From: Bog-793 sp050014835
Lineage (GTDB): Bacteria > Actinomycetota > Acidimicrobiia > Acidimicrobiales > Bog-793
Assembly: GCA_050014835.1 (NCBI GenBank)
Contig: JBEKCO010000001.1
Span: 35,903 to 99,902, forward strand
Length of the DNA stretch: 64,000 nucleotides
Reading direction: 5' to 3'
The number at the start of each line of letters is the position of its first letter. Position 1 is the first letter of the stretch. The notes beneath the pieces were generated by a model, which did no database searches, was not told the DNA's origin, and saw nothing but the letters and a program-made list of their open reading frames with translations. Shown one piece after another: positions 43,558 through 51,066 of this stretch. Position numbers and translations under genes: made by a program.

Positions 43558-43884
43558 ATGGATACGAGTCTGATCACTGATGTCTCGATCTTCGTGCTCA
43601 GTCTTCTCGTGGGGTTCGAGGTGATCTCCAAGGTTCCCCAGACGCTCCACACACCGTTGATGTCGGCCGCGAACTCCATCCACGGCGTCGTCATCGTCGG
43701 GGCGTTCCTCATCGCCTCGACGGCGCACGACGCAGTCGGCTACACGCTCGCCTTCGTCGCCGCGGTATTCGCGGGCATGAACGTCGTCGGCGGCTACACG
43801 GTCACCGACCGCATGCTGAAGATGTTCCAACGCCGACCGGCGGCGGCGAGGAGCGAGGCGACCGAGAACGGAGGCAAGTCCTGA
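43558..43884 (+). CDS. pntAB: NAD(P) transhydrogenase alpha-2 subunit
   Basis: A 108-residue membrane subunit with three to four helices (ITDVSIFVLSLLVGFEVISKV, HGVVIVGAFLIAST, GYTLAFVAAVFAGMNVVGGY). PQTLHTPLMSAANSIHG near residue 27 is the family signature of transhydrogenase domain II. It ends with a basic/polar tail. It is 4 bp after pntAA, and its stop touches the pntB start. With pntB it forms the proton channel. Confidence 0.93.
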   Translation: MDTSLITDVSIFVLSLLVGFEVISKVPQTLHTPLMSAANSIHGVVIVGAFLIASTAHDAVGYTLAFVAAVFAGMNVVGGYTVTDRMLKMFQRRPAAARSEATENGGKS

Positions 43885-45311
43885 TGGGCACCTTCAACGA
43901 CGTCATCGCGCTCATCTACCTCGCCTCGGCGACGTGCTTCGTCATCGGGCTCCATCTCATGAACGCCCCGCCGACGGCGAACCACGGCAATCGGCTCTCC
44001 GCGCTCGGCATGGCGGTCGCCGTGGGGGCGACGCTCGCCCTCATCGCCCACGACGGGACGATCTCGACCACCGGCTGGCTGATGCTCGCCGTGGGCGGGG
44101 TTCTCGGTTCCGGTCTCGGGCTCTACCTCGCCCGGACCGTCGAGATGACGGCGATGCCGCAGCTCGTCAGCCTGTTCAACGCCGTCGGCGGCGGGGCGGC
44201 GGCGCTCGTCGCGATCGCCGATTTCATCCGGCTCGCCGGGATCCTCCACGCCCCGACGATCGCGGCGCGCATTTCGGTGACGAGCGTTCTCGACGTCGTG
44301 ATCGGCGCCGTGACGCTCTCGGGCTCGGTCGTCGCGGCGGGCAAACTGCAGGGATTCATCCCGTCCGAGCCGATCGTCGTCCCCTCTGGTCGCATCGTGA
44401 ACCTCGTGCTCGCGCTGGCGCTGTGCGCCGGGACCGGGTACATCCTGTCGGGGGCGAACAGTGACGTCACGCTGATCGGGATCGCGGTCGCCGCCCTCAT
44501 CATGGGCGTGATCATGGTCCTGCCGATCGGCGGCGCGGACATGCCGGTCGTGATCTCGCTCCTCAACGCCTTCACTGGCACGGCCGTCGCGATGGCAGGA
44601 TTCGTGATCAACAGCGTCGGTCTCATCATCGCCGGCGCGCTCGTCGGCGCCTCGGGGAGCATCCTCACGAAGCTGATGGCCGACGCGATGAACCGGTCGA
44701 TCCTCAACATCGTGGCCGGCGGGTTCGGCACGGGCGACACGGCGAGCGTCATCGGCGCCGGTGCGACCGGTCAGGTGCGCTCGGTGGGAGCCGACGACGT
44801 CGCGATCCAGCTCGCCTACGCGCAGAAGGTGATCATCGTCCCGGGCTACGGGCTCGCGGCGGCGCACGCCCAGTACGCGGTGAAGGAGCTGGCCGACTTA
44901 CTCGAGAAGCGGGGCGTCGAGGTCTCCTACGCGATCCACCCGGTCGCCGGACGGATGCCGGGCCACATGAACGTCCTGCTCGCCGAGGCCGAGGTTCCCT
45001 ATCAGCAGCTCAAGACGATGGAGGAGATCAACCCCGAGTTCCCCCGCGCCGACGTCGCCCTCGTCATCGGGGCGAACGACGTGACGAACCCGGCGGCCCG
45101 CAGGCCGGGCAACGCCGTGTCCGGCATGCCGATCCTCGACGTCGACAAGGCGAAAAGCATCATCGTCATCAAGCGCTCGATGGGCCACGGCTACGCCGGG
45201 ATCGACAACGAGCTCTACAACGACCCGAAGACCGGCATGTTCTTCGCCGACGCCCAGGCCGGCCTACGGGCGATCGTCGCCGCGGTGAAGACGCTCGTCG
45301 GGGTGGACTGA
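43884..45311 (+). CDS. pntB: NAD(P) transhydrogenase beta subunit
   Basis: A 475-residue protein with eight or nine membrane helices in the first 270 residues (domain II, proton path) and a soluble NADP-binding domain III. Domain III shows PGYGLAAAHAQYAVKELADLL near residue 314, HPVAGRMPGHMNVLLAEA near residue 352 and NDVTNPAA near residue 395. ATG at 43884 overlaps the pntAB stop by one base. It is last of the forward redox operon, followed by a 449-bp non-coding gap. It couples NADH/NADPH balance to the proton gradient, complementing the NAD(P)-linked hydrogenase on the other strand. Confidence 0.93.
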   Translation: MGTFNDVIALIYLASATCFVIGLHLMNAPPTANHGNRLSALGMAVAVGATLALIAHDGTISTTGWLMLAVGGVLGSGLGLYLARTVEMTAMPQLVSLFNAVGGGAAALVAIADFIRLAGILHAPTIAARISVTSVLDVVIGAVTLSGSVVAAGKLQGFIPSEPIVVPSGRIVNLVLALALCAGTGYILSGANSDVTLIGIAVAALIMGVIMVLPIGGADMPVVISLLNAFTGTAVAMAGFVINSVGLIIAGALVGASGSILTKLMADAMNRSILNIVAGGFGTGDTASVIGAGATGQVRSVGADDVAIQLAYAQKVIIVPGYGLAAAHAQYAVKELADLLEKRGVEVSYAIHPVAGRMPGHMNVLLAEAEVPYQQLKTMEEINPEFPRADVALVIGANDVTNPAARRPGNAVSGMPILDVDKAKSIIVIKRSMGHGYAGIDNELYNDPKTGMFFADAQAGLRAIVAAVKTLVGVD

Positions 45312-45657
45312 CCCCGACCCATTCGTAACGGCCCCGGCGGGCACCCCGCGACCCGCCGGACCGCGACCGGGGTCGCCGCGCGCTGAGCGCGGCACCCCGT
45401 CCTCGCGCCGGTGCCCACCGGGGTGCCGCGCCGCCGCGTCCATCCGCTCTCTGACACGGCCCCACATCGCACCACCGCGTCCCCGGAGCGCGGCCATTGA
45501 CGCCGCGGCGGTGCCGAACTGGGCGAATCCGGTCCCCAATCGGCGCCCGTGCCTTTTTTTGGTCGCGAATCGGCCGCGTCCCGCCGCCGGCACGTGAGAA
45601 ACGGTGGGGGACGTCACGCGTTCGGGCAGGCCGCGAGCGTCCGGGAACTCTTTGTGG
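45312..45657. other. Non-coding gap after pntB
   Basis: No supported gene lies between the pntB stop and the mraZ promoter. The first third holds two strong hairpins (see the terminator entry). A run of seven T lies at about 45551-45558 in the plus strand without a clear stem directly before it. The remainder is GC-rich sequence in which I see no conserved reading frame or repeat. Confidence 0.6.
45334..45431. terminator. Double hairpin after pntB, probable terminator
   Basis: CCGGCGGG 45334-45341 pairs with CCCGCCGG 45352-45359. Further on, a 13-bp perfect stem joins 45387-45399 and 45419-45431 (GCGCGGCACCCCG with its complement) over a 19-nt loop. No U-tract follows, as is common in high-GC actinobacteria. 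Placed 20-120 bp after the pntB stop, they most likely end the redox operon transcript. Confidence 0.5.
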
Positions 45658-45710
45658 TTGACGGTGGAGGGATTGACACATAGAGTGGCGCGAAATGGAG
45701 GGCAGGGGAG
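45655..45710 (+). promoter_or_regulatory. mraZ promoter with helically phased MraZ-type repeats
   Basis: TTGACG at 45658-45663 and TAGAGT at 45681-45686 are 17 bp apart, a good primary promoter. TGG-type repeats start at 45655, 45665, 45686 and 45696, with GGGG near 45706, mostly 10 bp apart. MraZ proteins bind direct TGGGN repeats with a 10-bp period, so this looks like the autoregulatory operator of the dcw cluster. Confidence 0.55.
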
Positions 45711-45760
45711 CGGAGTCACCCAATCGGCGACCCGTGGTTTGAGAAGGAAGGGCAACCACG

Positions 45761-46183
45761 TTGGGCCCCGAGAGCAGCTTCTTTGGGAGGTATGACCACT
45801 CACTCGACTCGAAGGGTCGACTGATCCTCCCTGCCCGTATCCGCTCCCGCCTCGGTCCCCGCTGCTTCCTCACCCCCCACCTCGAGGGCTGCGTCGCGAT
45901 CTGGACGCCGGAGACCTTCCAGGCCGAGATCGACACCCGGGAGCAGTCCGCCGTCGACACCTGGACGCGCAACCAGGTGCGCGAGTGGTGCTCGGCGATC
46001 GACGAGATCGAGATCGACAACCAGGGCCGGATCCTCATCGCGACGGACCTGCGGAGCTACGCGGGCCTCGAACGCGAGGTCGTCATCGTCGGCGTCATGG
46101 ACCACGTCGAGCTGTGGTCCCCGCCGGCCTGGAACGCCAAGGCGCTCGACCCGACGGGCGCGGCCGTCACGACCGGCGCGTGA
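45761..46183 (+). CDS. mraZ: Transcriptional regulator MraZ
   Basis: A 140-residue protein with two SpoVT/AbrB-type DNA-binding repeats. The first reads GRYDHSLDSKGRLILPARIRSRLG (residues 9-32) and the second IDEIEIDNQGRILIATDLRSYAGL (near residue 80). MraZ forms rings and controls the dcw cluster. The start is TTG at 45761, with GAAGGAAGG about ten bases upstream; the next ATG would cut into the first repeat. Phased repeats in its promoter suggest autoregulation. It is followed by a 206-bp leader region with a large inverted repeat, then rsmH. Confidence 0.92.
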   Translation: MGPESSFFGRYDHSLDSKGRLILPARIRSRLGPRCFLTPHLEGCVAIWTPETFQAEIDTREQSAVDTWTRNQVREWCSAIDEIEIDNQGRILIATDLRSYAGLEREVVIVGVMDHVELWSPPAWNAKALDPTGAAVTTGA

Positions 46184-46201
46184 CCGTGACGGAGACCGAC
46201 C

Positions 46202-46393
46202 GTGCGCTTCTCCGACCCTGTCAGCACCGGACGCGCCCGTGTCGTCAGACTCGCTCCCCGAGGAATGTCCCCTGGCTCATCCGCAGCTCCTCGGCTGCGG
46301 CCAAGGATGGCCAGCATCAACCCCTCTCCGCCGATCTCCATCCGTTCTGCAGGGCGACCCTCGCCCGGCCAGAAGTCGGGGAGCTGCGGATGA
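46202..46393 (+). CDS. Possible 63-residue leader peptide coupled to rsmH
   Basis: A GTG-started frame with GGAG seven bases upstream runs 63 codons and ends in an ATGA overlap with the rsmH start. The peptide is rich in Ser, Pro and Arg and matches nothing I know. Its codons cross both arms of the large rsmH hairpin, so a translating ribosome would melt the duplex just before the rsmH start. This could be how rsmH is opened. It may instead be a chance frame in GC-rich DNA. Confidence 0.3.
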   Translation: MRFSDPVSTGRARVVRLAPRGMSPGSSAAPRLRPRMASINPSPPISIRSAGRPSPGQKSGSCG

Positions 46394-46408
46394 GCCAGGG
46401 GACCTTCC
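46262..46408 (+). promoter_or_regulatory. Long inverted repeat sequestering the rsmH start
   Basis: Positions 46267-46290 and 46380-46403 are exact reverse complements (24 bp). The stem continues inward six more pairs (46291-46296 with 46374-46379, two G-U) and outward four pairs (46262-46265 with 46405-46408) past one mismatch. The rsmH Shine-Dalgarno (GGGGAG, 46378-46383) and ATG (46390-46392) are inside it. The 77-nt loop holds a smaller hairpin, GGGCGA 46352-46357 with TCGCCC 46361-46366. An RNA element named the mraW motif occurs at this place in some actinobacteria; whether this is the same family is untested. Confidence 0.75.
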
Positions 46409-47358
46409 ACACGCCGGTCATGGTCGACGAGGTCGTCGAGCTGCTGCGGGCCGTGCCGTCGGGCGTCGTCGTCGACGCGACGGTCGGCGGTGGTGGCCAC
46501 GCCGTCGCTGTCCTCGAGAGCCGCCCCGACCTCGCCGTGGTCGGGATGGACGCCGACGCCGACGCCGTCGCGGAGTCAGCGGCGCGCCTCGCTCGCTTCG
46601 GCGATCGGGCGCGCGTGTTCCACGCCCGTTTCGACGCGCTCGCCGACCTGCTCGCGGCACAGCTCCCCCGGCACGGCGTGCGGACGTGCGCGGTGTCGGC
46701 CGTTCTTTTCGACCTCGGGGTGAGCTCGCACCAGCTCGACGACCCCGATCGGGGTTTCTCCTACCGGTTCGCCGCGCCGCTCGACATGCGTATGGACCGT
46801 TCGCGGCCCGTGAGCGCGCAGGACCTCGTGAACAACCTCGGTGAGGAGGACCTCGCGAGCTTGTTCGCCGCCCACGGCGAGCAGCGCTTCGCCCACCGCA
46901 TCGCCCGGTCGATCGTCCGGGCCCGCCCGATCCCGTCGACGACCGCGCTCGCGGATCTTGTCGCCGACGCCGTTCCGGCCGGCGCCCGTCGGCGGGGCAA
47001 CCCCGCGGGCCGCGTCTTCCAGGCCCTGCGCGTCGCCGTCAACGGTGAGCTCGACGTGCTGCCCGTCGCCCTCGACGCGGCGCTCGCCCAGCTCGTTGCC
47101 GGGGGCCGCCTGGTCACCCTCGCCTACCACTCGGGGGAGGACCGTCTGATCAAGGAGCGTTTCCGGACGTGGTCGACGGGGAGCTGCACCTGTCCTCCGA
47201 GGCTGCCCTGTGTCTGCGGCGCACGACCCGTCACGCGCCTCATCACCCGGGGCGCCCGGCGCCCGTCGGCGGCGGAGGTTGCGCGCAATCCCCGCGCCGA
47301 CGCCGCCCGTCTGCGGGCGGTCGAGCGCCTCGAGGCCGACGAGGAGAAGGCGAGCTGA
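46390..47358 (+). CDS. rsmH: 16S rRNA (cytosine(1402)-N4)-methyltransferase
   Basis: A 322-residue SAM-dependent methyltransferase (formerly MraW) that methylates N4 of C1402 in the ribosomal P site. FHTPVMVDEVVELL (residues 6-19) is the family start. DATVGGGGHAVAVL near residue 29 binds SAM, VLFDLGVSSHQLD near residue 113 is the NPPY-equivalent region, and RVFQALRVAVNGEL near residue 208 is strongly conserved. ATG at 46390 is the only start that fits the family N-terminus. Its Shine-Dalgarno and ATG are buried in a long inverted repeat. The stop overlaps the ftsL start (TGATG). Confidence 0.95.
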   Translation: MSQGTFHTPVMVDEVVELLRAVPSGVVVDATVGGGGHAVAVLESRPDLAVVGMDADADAVAESAARLARFGDRARVFHARFDALADLLAAQLPRHGVRTCAVSAVLFDLGVSSHQLDDPDRGFSYRFAAPLDMRMDRSRPVSAQDLVNNLGEEDLASLFAAHGEQRFAHRIARSIVRARPIPSTTALADLVADAVPAGARRRGNPAGRVFQALRVAVNGELDVLPVALDAALAQLVAGGRLVTLAYHSGEDRLIKERFRTWSTGSCTCPPRLPCVCGARPVTRLITRGARRPSAAEVARNPRADAARLRAVERLEADEEKAS

Positions 47359-47798
47359 TGGCGCCGGCCCGGGCCGCCCGGCTCGCCACGACGGTCCCTG
47401 TCGAGCGACCGGTTGCACCGTCCCACCCCGCCAATCGCGCCCGCCTGGAGGTCCTCGGTCGCGCCGAGCTCGAGGACCGGCGCCTGCGGCGCAGGGCGAG
47501 GTTCGTCTGGGCGGCGGCGGCGATCTGCGTCGCCGTCGCGCTCGTGATCGTCGCCGCCGGTCAGGCGTTCGTCGCCGCCCAGCAGGTCCACCTCGACCGG
47601 ACGCAACAGCAGCTCGCGACGTCGGTCGCCAAGAATCAGAACCTCCAGCTCACGCGGGCGCAGCTCGAATCGCCGACCCGCATCCTCTCGTTCGCCGAAC
47701 AGGAGCTCGGGATGGTGGTGCCGAGCCACGTGACCTACCTCGTTCCCGTCGATCCGAGTCGGTCCGGCGCGATCTCGGCGCCGACGACCGCGACGTGA
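47358..47798 (+). CDS. ftsL: FtsL-like cell division protein
   Basis: A 146-residue bitopic protein: a basic cytoplasmic N-terminus of about 47 residues, one membrane helix (about 48-72), then a periplasmic coiled-coil-like segment (VAAQQVHLDRTQQQLATSVAKNQNLQL) and a short C-terminal part with SPTRILSFAEQELGM. This is the layout of FtsL/DivIC proteins, which recruit FtsQ and FtsI/FtsW to the septum. Sequence is too divergent for more than a positional call, but the place between rsmH and ftsI is the standard one. Coupled on both sides (TGATG and GTGA). Confidence 0.8.
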   Translation: MAPARAARLATTVPVERPVAPSHPANRARLEVLGRAELEDRRLRRRARFVWAAAAICVAVALVIVAAGQAFVAAQQVHLDRTQQQLATSVAKNQNLQLTRAQLESPTRILSFAEQELGMVVPSHVTYLVPVDPSRSGAISAPTTAT

Positions 47799-49546
47799 CG
47801 AGGCCGGCGCGGCGAACTCCCCACCGCCGCCCCCCGGAACCGCCCGCCCGCCGGGCCCGGTTGCACGTCGTCGCCGCGGTCATGGTCATCGCGTCGCTCG
47901 GTCTCGTGGTCCGGCTCGCGGTCGTCCAGGTCGCCGACGGCGCCCGCTACGTGGCCTACGAAAAGGGAGAGGTCATCCAGAAAGTGACCCTCGCCGCGAC
48001 ACGTGGCGCGATCTACGACAAAACGGGGGACGTCCTCGCCGTCTCGGTCCCACGGACCGACGTCGTCGCGGACGACTTCCAGATCACGGCCCCTCGCACG
48101 GAGGCGATCACGCTCGCCCCGCTCCTCGGGGTCCCCGTCGCCCGTCTCGTCGCCGAACTGAGCGAGCACAACGGCTACGTCGTGCTCGCCCGGGGCCTGA
48201 AGGACGCCGCGGTGGCCCCGATCGAGCGTCGCGACCTCGCCGGCCTGACCTTCGCGAGCGACAGCGTGCGCGTGACGACCGGGGGCAAGGACTTCCAGCC
48301 GCTGATCGGCGGCGTGAACGCCGCCGGGGTCGGTGACGCGGGCGTCGAGGAGGCGGAGAACTCGCTCCTTGCCGGCAGGTCGGGCAGCGAGCTCGTCGCC
48401 CTCGCCCCGGGCGGGTTGGCGCTCCCCACGAAGCCGACCGACGTCGTCGCGTCGAAGGCGGGGACGGGTCTCGTCCTCACGATCGACGAACCGCTCCAGG
48501 TCGAGGTGGAGAAGGACCTCGCGGCGCAGATCGTCGCGACCGGGGCACGGTCCGGCAGCGCCGTCGTGATGGACGTCCACACGGGCGCGATCCTCGCGAT
48601 GGTCAACCTCGTCGCCGGCCCGCACGGCAAGGTCGAGCCGGCGGCCTCGAACCTCGCGGCGACGACCGTGTACCAGCCGGGCTCGGTGATGAAGCTCGCC
48701 ACGATCATGGCGGCGTTGCAGGCGGGGATCATCACGCCCTCGACGGTGCTCACCGTCCCCGACACGCTGAGCGTCGGCGGCTATCAGTTCGCCGACGCCG
48801 AGGTCCACCCGACCGAGCAGCTCACGGTGGCGCAGATCCTCGCCCAGTCCTCGAACATCGGCACGATCGAGATCGCGCAACGGCTCGGGCTCGACCGGCT
48901 CGCCGCCGGCCTGTCGGCCCTCGGCTTCGGCCGCCTGACGGGCCTCGACTGGCCGGGGGAGTCCGCCGGCATCGTCGGCTCCCCGGCAACGTGGTTCGGT
49001 TCGGCGGCGGCCGCGGTCCCGATCGGCACCGGCATCGCGGTGACGCCCCTCCAGATCCTCGACGCGTACAACACGATCGCGAACGACGGCGTCTTCGTCC
49101 CGCCCCATCTCGTCGCCGGCACCGTGACCGGCGACGGGGCCGAGCACCTCGTGTCGGCCTCGTCGGGCGTCCGGACGGTGGCCGCCTCGACCGTCGCCGA
49201 GCTCGTGCCGATGCTGGAAGGTGTCGTGCAGGACGGGACGGCCGTGCTCGCCCACATCCCCGGGTACACGGTCGCCGGCAAGACGGGCACGGCCCAGGTC
49301 CCGGACACGGGTGCGCTCGGCTACGTCGCGGGGGACTGGAACGCGACCTTCGTCGGATTCGTGCCGACCGAGGATCCCCAGCTCTCGGGAATCGTCGTAC
49401 TGAACCACCCGACACCGATCTACGGTGGAACGGTGTCCGCCCCCGTGTTTTCCCAGATCATGCGGTATGCACTCCGTCGCTTCGACATCCCGCCACCGTC
49501 GGGCGCGGCACTCGACGCGAATGTGAGCCCCGCGTCGAAGCGGTGA
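47795..49546 (+). CDS. ftsI: Septal peptidoglycan transpeptidase (class B PBP, FtsI/PBP3)
   Basis: A 583-residue penicillin-binding protein that cross-links septal peptidoglycan with FtsW. One membrane helix lies near residues 25-46, followed by the class B dimerisation domain (ATRGAIYDKTGDVLAVS near residue 68). Transpeptidase motifs are S-x-x-K in PGSVMK (Ser near residue 297), SSN near residue 352 and KTGTAQ near residue 495. It has no PASTA domain at its C-terminus. GTG at 47795 overlaps the ftsL stop; the stop overlaps the murE GTG. Confidence 0.93.
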   Translation: MTRPARRTPHRRPPEPPARRARLHVVAAVMVIASLGLVVRLAVVQVADGARYVAYEKGEVIQKVTLAATRGAIYDKTGDVLAVSVPRTDVVADDFQITAPRTEAITLAPLLGVPVARLVAELSEHNGYVVLARGLKDAAVAPIERRDLAGLTFASDSVRVTTGGKDFQPLIGGVNAAGVGDAGVEEAENSLLAGRSGSELVALAPGGLALPTKPTDVVASKAGTGLVLTIDEPLQVEVEKDLAAQIVATGARSGSAVVMDVHTGAILAMVNLVAGPHGKVEPAASNLAATTVYQPGSVMKLATIMAALQAGIITPSTVLTVPDTLSVGGYQFADAEVHPTEQLTVAQILAQSSNIGTIEIAQRLGLDRLAAGLSALGFGRLTGLDWPGESAGIVGSPATWFGSAAAAVPIGTGIAVTPLQILDAYNTIANDGVFVPPHLVAGTVTGDGAEHLVSASSGVRTVAASTVAELVPMLEGVVQDGTAVLAHIPGYTVAGKTGTAQVPDTGALGYVAGDWNATFVGFVPTEDPQLSGIVVLNHPTPIYGGTVSAPVFSQIMRYALRRFDIPPPSGAALDANVSPASKR

Positions 49547-51066
49547 CGAGCCCGGCGGTGGACGACGTGGGAGCCGACCGCGTCGTCGCGCGGATCATCG
49601 ACCGCGTCGCGCCGCTCGTCGAGCTCGGCAGCCGCCGGGGAATCGAGATCGCCGACGTCGTCTTCGACGACCGCGAGGCGCGGCCGGGGTCGCTGTTCTG
49701 TTGCCTCGTCGGCACCCGCCACGACGGGCACGATTTCGCCGGCGAAGCGGCGGCGAAAGGTGCCGTCGCGTTCATCTGCGAGCACACCCTTGGCCCCGAG
49801 GTCGGCGACGCGCTCCAGCTCGTCGTGCCTCCGGGCACGGCGAGGATCGCGATGGCCAAGGCCGCGTGCGCCTTCTACGGGGATCCCGCGACCGCGCTCC
49901 ACAGCGTCGGGATCACCGGCACGAACGGCAAGACGACGACGACCTACCTGCTCCGGTCGATCCTCGAACGGGCCGGTTGGCCGACCGGGGTGATCGGGAC
50001 GCTCGAGGGGGCGCGCACGACGCCGGAGTCGCCGCAGCTCCAGCGGGCGCTCGCGGAGATGCGCGACGCCGGGATCGTCGCGACCGCGGTCGAGGTGACA
50101 TCCCACGCCCTTGTCCAGCACCGTGTCGACGGGGTCCGCTTCGACGTCGCGGTCTTCACGAACCTGTCGCGGGACCACCTCGACTACCACGAGACGATCG
50201 ACGCCTACTTCGCGGCGAAAGCACGCCTTTTCAACCCCGAGCGCGCCCGCTTCGCCGTCGTGAACCGCGACGACGAGTTCGGCCGGCGCCTGCTCGACCG
50301 GGCCGAGATCCCGACGGTGTCGTACTCGCTCGACGACGTGCGCGAGCTCGAGCTCGGCTTGACCGAGACGAGCTTCCGGCTCGGCAAGCGGCTGGTTCAC
50401 CTGCGACTCGGGGGCGCGTTCAACGTGGCGAACGCGCTCGCCGCGGCGAGCGCGGCGCGTGCCCTCGGCGTGGAGCCGGACGCCATCGTCGAGGGTCTCG
50501 GCCAGGCGGCGGGGGTCCCCGGGCGCTTCGAGGCCCTGGAGGGTGCGGGAGGGGTCACCGCGATCGTCGACTACGCCCACACCCCGGCCGGCCTCGAGCA
50601 GGTGCTCGCCGCGGTGCGCGCCGACCGGGCCGCGGCGGACGTCCCGGGCAAGCCGGGCGTCATCGTCGTCTTCGGTTGCGGCGGGGACCGCGACCGCGGC
50701 AAGCGGCCGGTGATGGGGGCGGTCGCCTCGCGGCTTGCCGACGTCGTTGTGTTGACGACCGACAACCCTCGGAACGAGGACCCGGAGTCGATCATCGAGG
50801 AGATCCGTGCCGGGATGGCGGGACCCGCGAAGGTCGTCGTCGAGCCGAACCGGCGGACCGCCATCGCCGGCGCGCTGCGCGCCGCGCGACCCGGTGACAT
50901 CGTCGTCGTGGCGGGCAAGGGACACGAGACGACCCAGCAGTTCGCCGACGTGACCCTGCGATTCGACGACCGGGAGGTCGTGCGCGCCGAGCTCGACTGG
51001 ATCGACCGGGCGAACCGGCGGTCGGCGAGGCGGCGCGCGCCGGGCGCGGGCGGGGTGGCGAGATGA
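49543..51066 (+). CDS. murE: UDP-MurNAc-L-Ala-D-Glu:meso-DAP ligase
   Basis: A 507-residue Mur ligase that adds meso-diaminopimelate to UDP-MurNAc dipeptide with ATP. The P-loop GTNGKTTT lies near residue 126. NLSRDHLDYH near residue 208 is followed by the KARLF lysine (carbamylated in the family). The DNPRNEDP motif near residue 407 contains the DNPR signature of meso-DAP rather than lysine specificity. The C-terminal GKGHETTQ matches. The next gene is mraY, overlapping by ATGA: murF, normally placed here, is absent and murE is not fused to it. Confidence 0.94.
   Translation: MTSPAVDDVGADRVVARIIDRVAPLVELGSRRGIEIADVVFDDREARPGSLFCCLVGTRHDGHDFAGEAAAKGAVAFICEHTLGPEVGDALQLVVPPGTARIAMAKAACAFYGDPATALHSVGITGTNGKTTTTYLLRSILERAGWPTGVIGTLEGARTTPESPQLQRALAEMRDAGIVATAVEVTSHALVQHRVDGVRFDVAVFTNLSRDHLDYHETIDAYFAAKARLFNPERARFAVVNRDDEFGRRLLDRAEIPTVSYSLDDVRELELGLTETSFRLGKRLVHLRLGGAFNVANALAAASAARALGVEPDAIVEGLGQAAGVPGRFEALEGAGGVTAIVDYAHTPAGLEQVLAAVRADRAAADVPGKPGVIVVFGCGGDRDRGKRPVMGAVASRLADVVVLTTDNPRNEDPESIIEEIRAGMAGPAKVVVEPNRRTAIAGALRAARPGDIVVVAGKGHETTQQFADVTLRFDDREVVRAELDWIDRANRRSARRRAPGAGGVAR

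Noticed and set aside
40456..45311. Nfn-type transhydrogenase (NfnAB) instead of a Por-associated protein
   Set aside because: There is no NfnA-like [2Fe-2S] flavoprotein next to it, the gene is coupled to porB, and its C-terminal ferredoxin domain replaces the missing porD.
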